From Paenibacillus hemerocallicola (GTDB taxonomy: Bacteria > Bacillota > Bacilli > Paenibacillales > NBRC-103111), in NCBI RefSeq assembly GCF_006265175.1, contig NZ_VDCQ01000026.1, positions 676 through 64,675 on the forward strand: a stretch of 64,000 nt of DNA, given 5' to 3'. This document shows positions 38,489 to 51,128 of this stretch, piece after piece; the first letter of the stretch is position 1, and every line of letters starts with the position of its first letter. The notes below the pieces were generated by a model, which worked only from the letters and a program-made list of their open reading frames with translations, was not told the DNA's origin and made no database searches. The position numbers and the translations under genes are program-made.

Positions 38489-39079
38489 ATGTACGAACGG
38501 ATCTTATTTGTATGTACGGGCAACACGTGCCGCAGTCCGATGGCGGAAGGGTTATTCCGCAAACTGGCGGAAAGGGAAGGCTTAAGCTGCGAAGTTCGGT
38601 CGGCCGGCGTATCCGCGTGGGACGGCTCCCCCATTTCGAAGCATTCGGCCGACATTTTGCAGGGCAGAGGCGTCTTGGACCGAATTTCTTCGAGCGCGGT
38701 TACGGACCAGACCGTATCGTGGGCGGACTTGATCTTGACGATGACGACAGGGCATAAGGAAACGCTGATCCGGCGTTACCCCGAAACGGTCGAGAAGGTG
38801 TACACGCTGAAGGAATTCGCCGAGGACGACCCGTCCGTGGCCGAAGCGATCGCCGAACGTCAGCGGCTTCATTCCGAGCTGCAAATCAAGCGCGCCCTGG
38901 GTGAAAGAATCACAGAAGAGGAGCTTCGCCAAGTCCGTCAGCTGGATTTTGGAATGCCCGGCTTCGACATTGTCGATCCGTACGGAGGAGATCGGGCGAC
39001 GTACGAGAAAAGCGCTGCCGAGATTGAAGCCTACTTGATCAAGCTGATCCGCAAGCTGCGGCAAACGGACCCGAATTGA
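38489..39079 (+). CDS. ywlE: Low-molecular-weight protein arginine phosphatase
   Basis: YwlE removes phosphate from phospho-arginine in proteins marked by the kinase McsB for ClpCP degradation. ATG 38489 follows AAAGGGGAGG; the product is 196 residues, longer than Bacillus YwlE. The P-loop is C9-TGNTC-R15-S, with the Thr after Asn that gives arginine-phosphate preference, and a general-acid Asp lies in DIVDPYGG near the C-terminus. An internal Arg/Glu-rich stretch explains the extra length. The sequence upstream of 38489 in the same frame overlaps mntP and is rejected. Confidence 0.92.
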   Translation: MYERILFVCTGNTCRSPMAEGLFRKLAEREGLSCEVRSAGVSAWDGSPISKHSADILQGRGVLDRISSSAVTDQTVSWADLILTMTTGHKETLIRRYPETVEKVYTLKEFAEDDPSVAEAIAERQRLHSELQIKRALGERITEEELRQVRQLDFGMPGFDIVDPYGGDRATYEKSAAEIEAYLIKLIRKLRQTDPN

Positions 39080-39113
39080 ACCGATCGGCGAGCCCGATGT
39101 TGGCTGAATCGTC

Positions 39114-39142
39114 TTTACAGCGGTAACCGAATACGTTATGAT
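39114..39142 (+). promoter_or_regulatory. Promoter of the rpiB-ywlG-glyA operon
   Basis: TTTACA (39114-39119), 17 bases and TATGAT (39137-39142). Transcription would start near 39150, just before the riboswitch. Confidence 0.65.
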
Positions 39143-39159
39143 GAAAGTATAAATTCAGA

Positions 39160-39230
39160 CTCGATGTAACTGGCGACGAGTGGATACAACCACAATGGAG
39201 CATCGAGAGATACGGCCGGTCGCCTGGGCA
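39160..39230 (+). promoter_or_regulatory. ZTP (ZMP) riboswitch, pfl motif
   Basis: CTCGATG (39160-39166) pairs with CATCGAG (39201-39207). The conserved ACTGGCG segment follows the first arm, and GTGG/CCAC (39180-39183, 39190-39193) forms the second helix. The hallmark CGCCTGGGCA (39221-39230) can pair through CGCC with GGCG (39172-39175) as the pseudoknot. ZTP riboswitches sense the purine intermediate that builds up when 10-formyl-tetrahydrofolate is short, and switch on one-carbon genes such as glyA, as here. Confidence 0.88.
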
Positions 39231-39276
39231 AAGAGCAGCTGCGTTTTCTTGCAAAACGCGCGGCGCGCTCTTTTTT
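39231..39276 (+). terminator. Riboswitch-controlled terminator
   Basis: AAGAGC (39231-39236) pairs with GCTCTT (39267-39272) and GCGTTTT pairs with AAAACGC inside, followed by six T residues. It starts directly after the riboswitch pseudoknot arm, so ligand binding would compete with its formation (an ON switch). Confidence 0.85.
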
Positions 39277-39337
39277 CGCATTCCGGGGGTTATACTAAAT
39301 ACGGGTTGTTTCAATGAAGGGAACGGAGGGAACAGAA

Positions 39338-39796
39338 ATGAAGATTGCAATCGGCGCGGACCATGCGGGTTTCCGGCTGAAGGACGAGATCGTGAAGGTG
39401 CTGCAATCCGAAGGACACGAAGTGGAGGATTTCGGCTGCAATTGCACCGACTCCATCGATTATCCCGACTATGCGCTTCCGGTATGCGAGAAAGTGGCGG
39501 CAGGCGCTGCGGACAAAGGCATTCTCATCTGCGGGACGGGGATCGGCATGACGATCGCCGCGAACAAGGTACCGGGCATACGCTGTGCGCTCGTCCATGA
39601 TTTGTTTTCCGCGAAAGCGACCCGCGAGCACAACGATTCGAACGTGCTGGCGATGGGCGAACGGGTCATTGGACCGGGCATTGCGCTTGAAATCGTGAAA
39701 GTATGGCTGGAAACCGAGTTTTCCCAAGGACCCCGCCACCAAAATCGGATCGACAAAATCAAGCGTCTCGAAGATAAATACGCGCTTCATCCGTAA
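39338..39796 (+). CDS. rpiB: Ribose-5-phosphate isomerase B
   Basis: RpiB interconverts ribose 5-phosphate and ribulose 5-phosphate in the pentose phosphate pathway. The product is 152 residues from ATG 39338, which follows CGGAGGGAA; an in-frame start at 39314 precedes that site. The family motifs IGADHAGF near the start and GILICGTGIGMTIAANK in the middle are intact; the latter includes the catalytic Cys. It is the first gene after the ZTP riboswitch, so pentose phosphate for purine synthesis is co-controlled with glyA. Confidence 0.94.
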   Translation: MKIAIGADHAGFRLKDEIVKVLQSEGHEVEDFGCNCTDSIDYPDYALPVCEKVAAGAADKGILICGTGIGMTIAANKVPGIRCALVHDLFSAKATREHNDSNVLAMGERVIGPGIALEIVKVWLETEFSQGPRHQNRIDKIKRLEDKYALHP

Positions 39797-39838
39797 ACCT
39801 ATGTATCGGATGGCGATTGCGGAAGGAAGTGGCTTTCC

Positions 39839-40531
39839 GTGAGCAATACGTTCTTATATAAGTTGTTATGCATGCAGACGGATGGAGCGGCCGGCTCGGG
39901 CGGAGCATATTCCGCTTCGGAACCGGGCAATGGAATAACCGTCCAGCAGCCTGATCCCGATCGGATCGGCGCCGATGTCGAGACGGTGCTCCGCGAGCTC
40001 GTCGAGATCGGTAAAGTGTCCCGCGGACAAATCGTCGTAATAGGGACAAGCACCAGCGAAGTAATGGGCCGCCGCATCGGTACGGCGGGAACGGAGCAAG
40101 TTGCGGAGAAGATTTTTCAAGCGGTAGAGGCCGTTCGGCGGGATATCGGCTTGTATCCCGCCTTCCAATGCTGCGAGCATTTGAACCGGGCGCTTGTAGT
40201 GGAACGGGCGATATTGGGGAAATATCCTCAATTGGAGGAGGTCAGCGTCATTCCGGTGAGGAAAGCAGGCGGTTCCATGGCCGCTTACGCTTATCGTCAC
40301 CTGACGGACGCGTGCGTCGTAGAAACGATATCGGCCCATGCCGGTCTGGATATCGGCGATACGCTGATCGGCATGCACCTTCGCCGGGTCGCCGTTCCGG
40401 CGCGTCCTTCGATCCGATCGATCGGACACGCGCATGTCAATATGGCCTACACGCGGCCGAAGCTGATCGGGGGCGAGCGGGCCGTTTACTCTTCGGAGCG
40501 GGCCGAGGCAGCGCGCGACAGCTGCGATTAA
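39839..40531 (+). CDS. ywlG: UPF0340 family protein YwlG
   Basis: A 230-residue protein of the DUF436/UPF0340 family, conserved between rpiB and glyA in Bacillus. Family motifs present are GTSTSEVMGRRIGT, AFQCCEHLNRALVVE and DIGDTLIGMHLRRVAVP. The biochemical role is not established. The N-terminal ~35 residues (a Gly/Ser-rich stretch before the helix starting DRIGADVETVL) are longer than in Bacillus, and the true start may lie downstream; GTG 39839 is kept because AAGGAAG lies 9 bases before it. Confidence 0.88.
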   Translation: MSNTFLYKLLCMQTDGAAGSGGAYSASEPGNGITVQQPDPDRIGADVETVLRELVEIGKVSRGQIVVIGTSTSEVMGRRIGTAGTEQVAEKIFQAVEAVRRDIGLYPAFQCCEHLNRALVVERAILGKYPQLEEVSVIPVRKAGGSMAAYAYRHLTDACVVETISAHAGLDIGDTLIGMHLRRVAVPARPSIRSIGHAHVNMAYTRPKLIGGERAVYSSERAEAARDSCD

Positions 40532-40580
40532 GGAATTCATTATTTACTTAACCTTGTATAAATGAGCGGAGGAATCGTAT

Positions 40581-41828
40581 ATGGAACATTTGCGCAAATC
40601 TGATCCGAAAATCGTAGAAGCCCTAGGTTTGGAGCTTAACCGCCAACGTGACAAAATCGAGCTGATCGCATCCGAGAACTTCGTCAGCGAAGCCGTGCTC
40701 GAGGCAATGGGTACCGTCTTGACCAACAAATACGCCGAAGGCTATCCGGGCAAACGCTATTACGGCGGCTGCGAATACGTCGATATCGTCGAAGATATCG
40801 CCCGTGACCGCGCGAAGGAGCTTTTCGGAGCCGAGCATGTAAACGTACAGCCGCACTCCGGAGCCCAGGCAAACTTGGCCGTTTATCTCGCGGCATTGAA
40901 TCATGGCGATACGGTGCTCGGCATGAACTTGGCTCACGGCGGTCATTTGACGCACGGCAGCCCGGTCAATGCTTCCGGCATTTTGTACAACTTCGTCGCA
41001 TACGGCGTCAGCGAGACCGATTCCCGCATCGATTACAACGAAGTGCGGAAAGCGGCGTTCAAGCACCGTCCGAGAATGATCGTAGCCGGCGCCAGCGCCT
41101 ATCCGCGCGTCATCGATTTCGAAGCGTTGGCTTCCATCGCCAACGATGTGGGCGCACTGTTCATGGTAGATATGGCGCATATCGCGGGTCTTGTCGCAGC
41201 GGGGCTCCATCCGAACCCGGTACCGCACGCGCACTTCGTGACGACGACTACGCACAAGACGCTTCGCGGTCCGCGCGGCGGCATGATCATGACCCGCAAA
41301 GCATGGGGGCCGGCGATCGACAAAGCGGTTTTCCCCGGCACGCAAGGCGGTCCGTTGATGCACATCATTGCGGCCAAAGCGGTCTCGTTCGGAGAAGCGC
41401 TTCAGCCGGAGTTCAAAACGTATGCGCAAAAAGTCGTCAACAACGCCAAGGCGTTGTCCGAAGCGCTGCTGTCCGAGGGCCTCGATCTCGTGTCCGGCGG
41501 TACCGACAACCACCTCATGCTGGTTGACCTGCGCAGCATCAATCTGACGGGCAAAGACGCAGAGCACTTGCTCGACGAAGTAGGCATAACTTGCAACAAG
41601 AACGCGATTCCGTTCGACCCGAACAAGCCGATGCTGACCAGCGGCGTCCGCCTCGGTACGCCTGCGGCGACTTCCCGCGGCATGGATGAAGCGGCTATGA
41701 AAACGATCGCCAAAATCATCGCGCTTACGCTCAAAAATCCGACCAGCGAATCGGCGCACAACCAAGCGCGCGGCCTGGTTAAAGAACTCACGGCTCAATT
41801 CCCGTTGTACGCGGGACTTACGTATTAA
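40581..41828 (+). CDS. glyA: Serine hydroxymethyltransferase
   Basis: GlyA converts serine and tetrahydrofolate to glycine and 5,10-methylene-tetrahydrofolate, the main source of one-carbon units. The product is 415 residues. Pyridoxal phosphate binds Lys226 in [14 protein letters not shown]; the folate and substrate motifs [10 protein letters not shown] (27-36), [11 protein letters not shown] and [13 protein letters not shown] are present. A GGAGGAA site precedes the ATG. It is the last gene of the ZTP-riboswitch operon and is followed by a terminator. Confidence 0.98.
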   Translation: MEHLRKSDPKIVEALGLELNRQRDKIELIASENFVSEAVLEAMGTVLTNKYAEGYPGKRYYGGCEYVDIVEDIARDRAKELFGAEHVNVQPHSGAQANLAVYLAALNHGDTVLGMNLAHGGHLTHGSPVNASGILYNFVAYGVSETDSRIDYNEVRKAAFKHRPRMIVAGASAYPRVIDFEALASIANDVGALFMVDMAHIAGLVAAGLHPNPVPHAHFVTTTTHKTLRGPRGGMIMTRKAWGPAIDKAVFPGTQGGPLMHIIAAKAVSFGEALQPEFKTYAQKVVNNAKALSEALLSEGLDLVSGGTDNHLMLVDLRSINLTGKDAEHLLDEVGITCNKNAIPFDPNKPMLTSGVRLGTPAATSRGMDEAAMKTIAKIIALTLKNPTSESAHNQARGLVKELTAQFPLYAGLTY

Positions 41829-41866
41829 ATTGCAATCGAATTGGCAAAATAAGCAAAACCAATAGC

Positions 41867-41905
41867 ACCGGTTTCCTGTCCGTTTCAGAGACAGGGACCG
41901 GTTTT
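41867..41905 (+). terminator. glyA operon terminator
   Basis: ACCGGT plus CCTGTC (41867-41880) pair with GACAGG plus ACCGGT (41890-41902), with a small internal loop, followed by a T run. Confidence 0.85.
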
Positions 41906-41971
41906 TCTACTGTATTGCAAGAGCGGCCGCATGCCGGTCCGACTGGACGGCAATTGCCGGCAAATTCTTTC

Positions 41972-42000
41972 GTGCAACGGGAATGTGACAATGATATAAT
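41972..42000 (+). promoter_or_regulatory. Probable promoter of upp-wecB
   Basis: A perfect TATAAT (41995-42000) lies about 90 bases before upp. The -35 region (GTGCAA at 41972-41977) is weak. A small hairpin (CGCCTTCAGAAGGCG) follows in the leader. Confidence 0.45.
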
Positions 42001-42089
42001 AAACAGGGTTCGCCTTCAGAAGGCGTTACGCCATACGCAAGGAGCTTTCGTCATGGAAGCTTGACGGAAGTGAACCGGGAGGATCGATT

Positions 42090-42719
42090 ATGAGCAAGGT
42101 TTTCGTGTGCGATCATCCGTTGATCCAACACAAGCTTACGTACATTCGGGATAAAAACACGACAACGAAAGATTTTCGGGAGTTGGTCGACGAAGTGGCC
42201 ACTCTCATGGCTTACGAAATTACGCGGGAAATTCCACTCGAACGCGTCGAAGTGGAAACGCCGGTGCAACGGGCGGAATGTCAAATTATTTCCGGCCGCA
42301 TGCTTGGCTTGATTCCGATTCTGCGTGCCGGGCTCGGAATGGTGGACGGCATCTTGAAGCTGCTCCCGGCCGCCAAGGTGGGGCACGTCGGCTTATACAG
42401 GGACCCCGATACGCTGCAGCCTGTGGAGTATTACGTGAAGCTCCCCACGGACGTGCAGGAGAGAGAACTGATCGTAATCGATCCGATGCTCGCGACCGGA
42501 GGTTCGGCCAATGCCGCTATCGATGTGCTGAAAAAACGGGATTGCAGCCAAATCAAGCTGATGTGCCTGATCGCCTCACCCGAAGGCATCCGCGCCGTAC
42601 AGGAAGCCCATCCGGACGTAGACATTTACGTGGCGGCCGTAGACGAATATTTGAACGAACACGGCTATATCGTACCTGGACTCGGAGATGCGGGGGACCG
42701 GTTGTTCGGCACCAAGTAA
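42090..42719 (+). CDS. upp: Uracil phosphoribosyltransferase
   Basis: Upp salvages uracil by joining it to PRPP to give UMP. The product is 209 residues, the standard length. The PRPP-binding loop [11 protein letters not shown] is at about 130-140 and the uracil-binding [11 protein letters not shown] end is intact. GGAGG lies just before the ATG. As in Bacillus it sits between glyA and the ATP synthase operon; the epimerase gene follows 33 bases later. Confidence 0.97.
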   Translation: MSKVFVCDHPLIQHKLTYIRDKNTTTKDFRELVDEVATLMAYEITREIPLERVEVETPVQRAECQIISGRMLGLIPILRAGLGMVDGILKLLPAAKVGHVGLYRDPDTLQPVEYYVKLPTDVQERELIVIDPMLATGGSANAAIDVLKKRDCSQIKLMCLIASPEGIRAVQEAHPDVDIYVAAVDEYLNEHGYIVPGLGDAGDRLFGTK

Positions 42720-42752
42720 TGATTTCACTGTTCTAAAAGAAGGAGATAGACC

Positions 42753-43895
42753 ATGAGCCGTATACGAGTGATGACCATTTTCGGCACGCGTCCTGAAGCG
42801 ATTAAGATGGCTCCGCTGATCTTGGAATTGAACAAGCGAACGGAGCAGATCGAATCGCTTGTTTGCGTAACCGCGCAGCACCGCCAAATGTTGGATTCCG
42901 TAATGGACATTTTCAAGATTAAGCCGGATTTCGATCTGGACGTCATGAAGGACCGCCAAACGTTGAACGAAGTGACCATTCGGGTGCTGCAAGGGCTGGA
43001 GCCGGTCTTCCGCGAGACGAAGCCCGACATTATTTTGGTCCACGGGGACACGTTGACTACGTTTCTGGCGAGCTATGCGGCGTTTTTGCAGCAAATCCAG
43101 ATCGGTCACGTGGAAGCGGGGCTGCGCACCTGGAATAAGCTGTCCCCGTATCCGGAGGAAATGAACCGCCAGTTGACAGGCGTACTGGCCGATATGCATT
43201 TTGCCCCGACGGACTGGTCGGCCGACAATTTGCGCCGGGAGAACAAGCCGGATTCTTCCATCTATATTACCGGCAATACGATTACAGACGTCATGCAGTA
43301 TCTCGTAAAGGACGAGTATTCGCATCCGGTCCTCGACTGGGCGAAAGGGCGGAGGCTCGTTCTGGTCACGGCGCATCGCCGCGAATCGATCGGAGAACCG
43401 CACCGCCGCGTATTCCGCGCCATCAAACGTATCGCCGACGAATTCGAAGATATCGCCATCGTCTATCCGGTTCACTTGAACCCTGCTGTGCAAGAGCCTG
43501 CCCATGAAATATTGGGCGGTCATGAACGCATCCGACTTATCGAACCGCTCGATGTGACGGACTTGTACAATTTTTTCCCGCATACGCATTTGATTTTGAC
43601 CGATTCCGGAGGCATTCAGGAAGAAGCGCCTTCATTCGGCGTACCGGCTCTCGTGCTGAGGGATACGACAGAGCGTCCGGAGGGAGTAGAGTCCGGCGTG
43701 CTGGAGCTGGTAGGAACGGACGAGCAGCTGATCTATGACCGGGCCAGGACGCTTCTGAGCGACGCCTCCGCTTACGAGAAGATGAGCAGGGCGGCAAATC
43801 CGTATGGGGACGGCCGCGCTTCGGAAAGAATCGTCGACGCCATCCTGCATCGATTCGGACGTCGAGAAGACGCTCCGGAAACGTTCCGGGCTTAA
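42753..43895 (+). CDS. wecB: UDP-N-acetylglucosamine 2-epimerase (non-hydrolysing)
   Basis: This cytoplasmic enzyme interconverts UDP-GlcNAc and UDP-ManNAc, a precursor of teichoic-acid linkage units and other wall polymers. The product is 380 residues. Family motifs are FGTRPEAIKMAPL at the start, VHGDTLTTF, GHVEAGLRTW, the HRRES region and LTDSGGIQEEAP near residue 290. It is called MnaA in Bacillus. An AAGGAGAT site precedes the ATG. Its gap to upp is short, so a shared transcript is likely. Confidence 0.95.
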   Translation: MSRIRVMTIFGTRPEAIKMAPLILELNKRTEQIESLVCVTAQHRQMLDSVMDIFKIKPDFDLDVMKDRQTLNEVTIRVLQGLEPVFRETKPDIILVHGDTLTTFLASYAAFLQQIQIGHVEAGLRTWNKLSPYPEEMNRQLTGVLADMHFAPTDWSADNLRRENKPDSSIYITGNTITDVMQYLVKDEYSHPVLDWAKGRRLVLVTAHRRESIGEPHRRVFRAIKRIADEFEDIAIVYPVHLNPAVQEPAHEILGGHERIRLIEPLDVTDLYNFFPHTHLILTDSGGIQEEAPSFGVPALVLRDTTERPEGVESGVLELVGTDEQLIYDRARTLLSDASAYEKMSRAANPYGDGRASERIVDAILHRFGRREDAPETFRA

Positions 43896-43909
43896 CTTGC
43901 GAAACCGGC

Positions 43910-43951
43910 TTGCAAACCAGACAGCGCTACTGTACGGTGTCTGGTTTGCAA
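43910..43951. repeat. Perfect 14-bp inverted repeat between wecB and the atp promoter
   Basis: TTGCAAACCAGACA (43910-43923) pairs exactly with 43938-43951 around a 14-base loop. Neither strand has a T run after the stem, so it is not a standard intrinsic terminator. It may be a processing or stability hairpin at the wecB 3' end, or a protein-binding site upstream of the ATP synthase promoter. Confidence 0.7.
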
Positions 43952-44020
43952 ATACCGGGAGCCGTTGAAGCACAAGGACTCTTCGAATCAGCGTTCACAC
44001 AATGTTTGATATTATATCGA

Positions 44021-44050
44021 TTGACAAACGAGATCATGCTTCGATACAAT
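44021..44050 (+). promoter_or_regulatory. Promoter of the ATP synthase operon
   Basis: A perfect TTGACA (44021-44026), 18 bases and TACAAT (44045-44050), ending 26 bases before the first gene. Confidence 0.75.
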
Positions 44051-44076
44051 AATTGAGGATTAACAGGAGATCATGT

Positions 44077-44307
44077 ATGCAAAAACGCAAATCCGAGAAT
44101 AATCCTTGGAGAGCAGCGGGAATGGCCGGCGCCGTCGGTGCCGATTTGGCCGTCTGTATTGTGCTGGGCTATTTCGGGGGCAAGTGGGTCAGCGTCCGAA
44201 TGGACAATCAACCCATTTATATCGCGATCGGAGCACTGGTCGGTTTGTTCGTCGGGATTTTCACCGTGGTCATGTTAATTCGATTTTATGTAAAGGATTC
44301 CAAATGA
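44077..44307 (+). CDS. atpZ: AtpZ-type small membrane protein
   Basis: A 76-residue protein with two hydrophobic segments joined by a short loop (MAGAVGADLAVCIVLGYFGG and IAIGALVGLFVGIFTVVML), as in the AtpZ/DUF F0F1-associated family. ATG 44077 has AGGAGA six bases before it; the in-frame ATG at 44053 does not. It is the first gene of the ATP synthase operon and overlaps atpI by four bases. In Bacillus AtpZ, with AtpI, is linked to Mg2+ uptake for the synthase; that role is carried over by homology only. Confidence 0.8.
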   Translation: MQKRKSENNPWRAAGMAGAVGADLAVCIVLGYFGGKWVSVRMDNQPIYIAIGALVGLFVGIFTVVMLIRFYVKDSK

Positions 44308-44681
44308 GCGATCTCGCAGGCTTTCTGAAAACGATATCTAGAAGCTCCATGGTTCTGTTTGCAGTCGGTGTGGTTCTATGGGGTGCTTTGCCGTCTTATC
44401 GCCCGTATATTTCCGGATTGCTTCTCGGCATGCTCGTCAGCTATGCAAATGTGCTCTATCTGGGCATGAAGACGCGGCAGCTGGGAGAACTCGTAGCACA
44501 GGGAGAGAGAAAGCGGTTCAACCTCGGCTTTCTGACCCGGGCCTCGCTTGCCGTATTGGCGGTCATGTTCGCTTTTAAATCCGAGCATGTCGAACTGGTT
44601 ACCACGATTATCGGGCTGTTTTATGGACAAGCGGCATTGTTTGTAACCGCTGCGGTAGCTTTTTTTAGGAAATCTTCATGA
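44304..44681 (+). CDS. atpI: ATP synthase protein I
   Basis: A 125-residue membrane protein with four hydrophobic segments, matching AtpI in length and position. AtpI helps assemble the c-ring in some bacteria. The start ATG overlaps the atpZ stop (ATGA), giving coupled translation. atpB starts 36 bases after its stop behind a GGAAAGGGGTG site. Confidence 0.85.
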   Translation: MSDLAGFLKTISRSSMVLFAVGVVLWGALPSYRPYISGLLLGMLVSYANVLYLGMKTRQLGELVAQGERKRFNLGFLTRASLAVLAVMFAFKSEHVELVTTIIGLFYGQAALFVTAAVAFFRKSS

Positions 44682-44717
44682 TTGCTATAAACTACTGGAA
44701 AGGGGTGAAAACATCCG

Positions 44718-45768
<1,051 letters not shown>

Positions 45769-45876
45769 GTAATAGATTGGGTTAGGCGGGGAAGGCCCTA
45801 TGCCGTCCGCGCCTTCGTTTTGACAACCCACTCAATACCAATTCGGAATACAGCTTTCAGAAGGGAGTGACCTGTT

Positions 45877-46362
45877 ATGGCATGGCATTGGGAGTCGTTT
45901 GTATACGCGATCGTCGCTTTCGTCGTTTTGTATGTTCTGTTGAGCAAGTATGCGTTCGGACCGCTTTTTTCCATTATGGAAAAGCGCAGGGAACAGGTAC
46001 TGGATCAAATGAAGTCGGCGGAACAAAACCGCTCGGAGGCGGCAAAGCTGCTGGAAGACCAGAAGAAAGCCATTCAAGACGCACGCAAAGATGCGTACGA
46101 GTTGATCGAACAGGCTAGAACGACCAGCGTCCGTCAGGCGGATGAGATCATTCAACAGGCCAAGGACGAATCCGTTCGTATCAAAAACGACGCTTTGAAA
46201 GATATCGAGAGCGAGAAAAACAAAGCGATTATCGCATTGCGCAGTCAAGTTAGCGCACTGTCGGTTATGATCGCTTCCAAAATCGTAGAAAAGCAAGTGG
46301 ACGAGAAATCCCAGCAAGAGCTGATTGACCAATACCTGAAAGAGGTAGGGGGCAAAGTATGA
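45877..46362 (+). CDS. atpF: ATP synthase F0 subunit b
   Basis: A 161-residue protein with one N-terminal membrane helix (about 6-27) followed by a long charged coiled coil, the peripheral stalk that holds the alpha3-beta3 head still. Only one b gene is present, so it acts as a homodimer. The stop overlaps the atpH start by four bases (46359-46362). Confidence 0.96.
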   Translation: MAWHWESFVYAIVAFVVLYVLLSKYAFGPLFSIMEKRREQVLDQMKSAEQNRSEAAKLLEDQKKAIQDARKDAYELIEQARTTSVRQADEIIQQAKDESVRIKNDALKDIESEKNKAIIALRSQVSALSVMIASKIVEKQVDEKSQQELIDQYLKEVGGKV

Positions 46363-46901
46363 GCAAGGAGACGATCGTAGCGAAACGGTACGCGAAAGCG
46401 TTGTTCGAGGTAGCCCGCGAACGCGGCAAAATCGCCGAAGTGGAGCAAGAGCTTCAAGCGATTGCCGATGCCCTTCAGGCGAACCCGGATTACGTCAAGC
46501 TGCTCGAACATCCGAATATCGGCGCTTCGGTTAAAGGAACCATGCTCAAGCAGGCTTTCGGAGCCAGTGCGTCCGAGGAAGTGTTAAATACGCTTCAATT
46601 GCTCGTAGAACGGGGAAGAGAATCGATTCTTCGCGATCTCGTCACCCAATATTCCCAAGTTGCGAATGACGCTTTGGGGCAGGCCAAAGCGAAAGTATAT
46701 ACGCCGCTTCCGCTTACTGCGGAGGAATCGGACAAAATCTCTGCAGCGTTCGGCCAAATTACCGGCAAAAAAATCCGTATCGAAAGCTTCGTAGACCCGA
46801 GTCTGCTGGGCGGACTGCAAATTCGGATCGGAGACCGCCTATACGACGGAAGTTTGTCCGGAAAGCTGCAAAGAATCGAAAAATCTTTGGTTCAAGCTTA
46901 A
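46359..46901 (+). CDS. atpH: ATP synthase F1 subunit delta
   Basis: A 180-residue soluble protein that links the b-dimer to the top of the F1 head. The N-terminal helical domain (AKRYAKALFEVARERGK) and the C-terminal family signature (DPSLLGGLQIRIGDRLYDGSL) are intact. Translation is coupled to atpF by overlap; atpA starts 24 bases later. Confidence 0.96.
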   Translation: MSKETIVAKRYAKALFEVARERGKIAEVEQELQAIADALQANPDYVKLLEHPNIGASVKGTMLKQAFGASASEEVLNTLQLLVERGRESILRDLVTQYSQVANDALGQAKAKVYTPLPLTAEESDKISAAFGQITGKKIRIESFVDPSLLGGLQIRIGDRLYDGSLSGKLQRIEKSLVQA

Positions 46902-46919
46902 AGCCAATGTTAGGGGTGA

Positions 46920-48443
<1,524 letters not shown>

Positions 48444-48508
48444 GACGACTACCGCTTGGGCGGCCTCATAAGGCCGCACAAGCGCGTTAATAGAACGATT
48501 CAGGGTTA

Positions 48509-48551
48509 TGCTTACGAAGTTAGCTTTTGCTCTGCAAAAGCTTTGAGGTGG
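48509..48551 (+). repeat. Intercistronic hairpin element ahead of atpG
   Basis: TGCTTACGA is followed by AGCTTTTGC-TCT-GCAAAAGCT (48522-48530 with 48534-48542) and directly by the ribosome binding site GAGGTGG. The same layout recurs before atpD and atpC. Confidence 0.7.
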
Positions 48552-48558
48552 TGAAAGC

Positions 48559-49416
48559 ATGGCAAAAGGAATGCGCGAGATTAAAAGACAAGTCAAAAGT
48601 ACTCAAAATATGAAGCAGATTACCAAAGCAATGGAAATGGTAGCTGCCTCGAAATTGAGAAGATCGCAAGAAGCAGCCCAAGCGGCTCGTCCGTATGCGG
48701 AAAAAATCAAAGAAGTTGTCTCCAGCATCGCGGCCGGAACGAAAGGGTCGAAAAACCCGATTCTCGTATCGCGCCCGATCCAAAAGACCGGCTACTTGGT
48801 TATCACTTCCGACCGCGGACTCGCAGGCGGCTACAACTCCAACCTGCTTCGCAAATTGATGCAAACGATTCGCGAAAAGCATAAATCCAAAGATGAATAC
48901 GTAGTGTTCGTCGTCGGACGGAAAGGGCGCGACTTCCTGAAGAAGCGCGACATTCCGGTCATCGGGGAAGTAACCGGCTTGGCCGATTCGCCTAAGTTTG
49001 CCGACATCAAGGAACTCGCATCTCTTGCAGTAAACAACTATGTGGAAGGCAAGTACGACGAGTTATTCCTCGTATACAACAAATTCCACAACGCTATATC
49101 GCAAGAGCCGGTTCTGAACCGTTTGCTGCCGCTCGATATGGCGGACGGCGGACAAGCGGCTGACTACGAGTATGAACCGTCGTCTGAAGAAGTGCTCGAC
49201 GTACTGTTGCCTAAATATGCGGAGACGCTTATTTTCAGCGCGCTGCTCGAAGCCAAGGCGAGCGAGTTCGGTGCGAAAATGACGGCAATGGGTAATGCAA
49301 CGCGTAACGCGACGGAAATGATCGCGCGCTACTCGCTTATGTACAATCGCGCCCGTCAAGCATCGATTACCCAGGAAATAACTGAGATCGTCGCCGGCGC
49401 GAATGCGCAAGGGTAA
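48559..49416 (+). CDS. atpG: ATP synthase F1 subunit gamma
   Basis: Gamma is the central rotor shaft. The product is 285 residues. The N-terminal helix (REIKRQVKSTQNMKQITKAM) and the C-terminal helix (ATRNATEMI...RARQASITQEITEIV) form the coiled coil inside the head. The gene is preceded by a 115-base spacer with a hairpin element that abuts its GAGGTGG site. Confidence 0.97.
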   Translation: MAKGMREIKRQVKSTQNMKQITKAMEMVAASKLRRSQEAAQAARPYAEKIKEVVSSIAAGTKGSKNPILVSRPIQKTGYLVITSDRGLAGGYNSNLLRKLMQTIREKHKSKDEYVVFVVGRKGRDFLKKRDIPVIGEVTGLADSPKFADIKELASLAVNNYVEGKYDELFLVYNKFHNAISQEPVLNRLLPLDMADGGQAADYEYEPSSEEVLDVLLPKYAETLIFSALLEAKASEFGAKMTAMGNATRNATEMIARYSLMYNRARQASITQEITEIVAGANAQG

Positions 49417-49523
49417 CAAGCGGATCTGAAATCAATACAATGCATGGGCGAAACGCGAGTTTCCAGTCGAAGGGAACTCGGTGATGTGCCATTGTGAAGT
49501 TTTTATCAAAGAAATGCCTAGCC

Positions 49524-51030
<1,507 letters not shown>

Positions 51031-51047
51031 GCCGTTTGACCGTGTCG

Positions 51048-51121
51048 TGCTGATGCCTCTCTTTCTATGGCATCAGCATTGGCATACGATGAAGCTTTCG
51101 GGCTTGAAAGCTCTCAGGAGG
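51048..51121 (+). repeat. Hairpins between atpD and atpC, including a fourth operon element
   Basis: A 10-bp perfect stem TGCTGATGCC/GGCATCAGCA (51048-51057, 51069-51078) is followed by an element of the shared type: ATACGATGA, hairpin AGCTTTC/GAAAGCT (51093-51099, 51106-51112), then the AGGAGG site of atpC (51116-51121). Confidence 0.7.
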
Positions 51122-51128
51122 TATTTGC

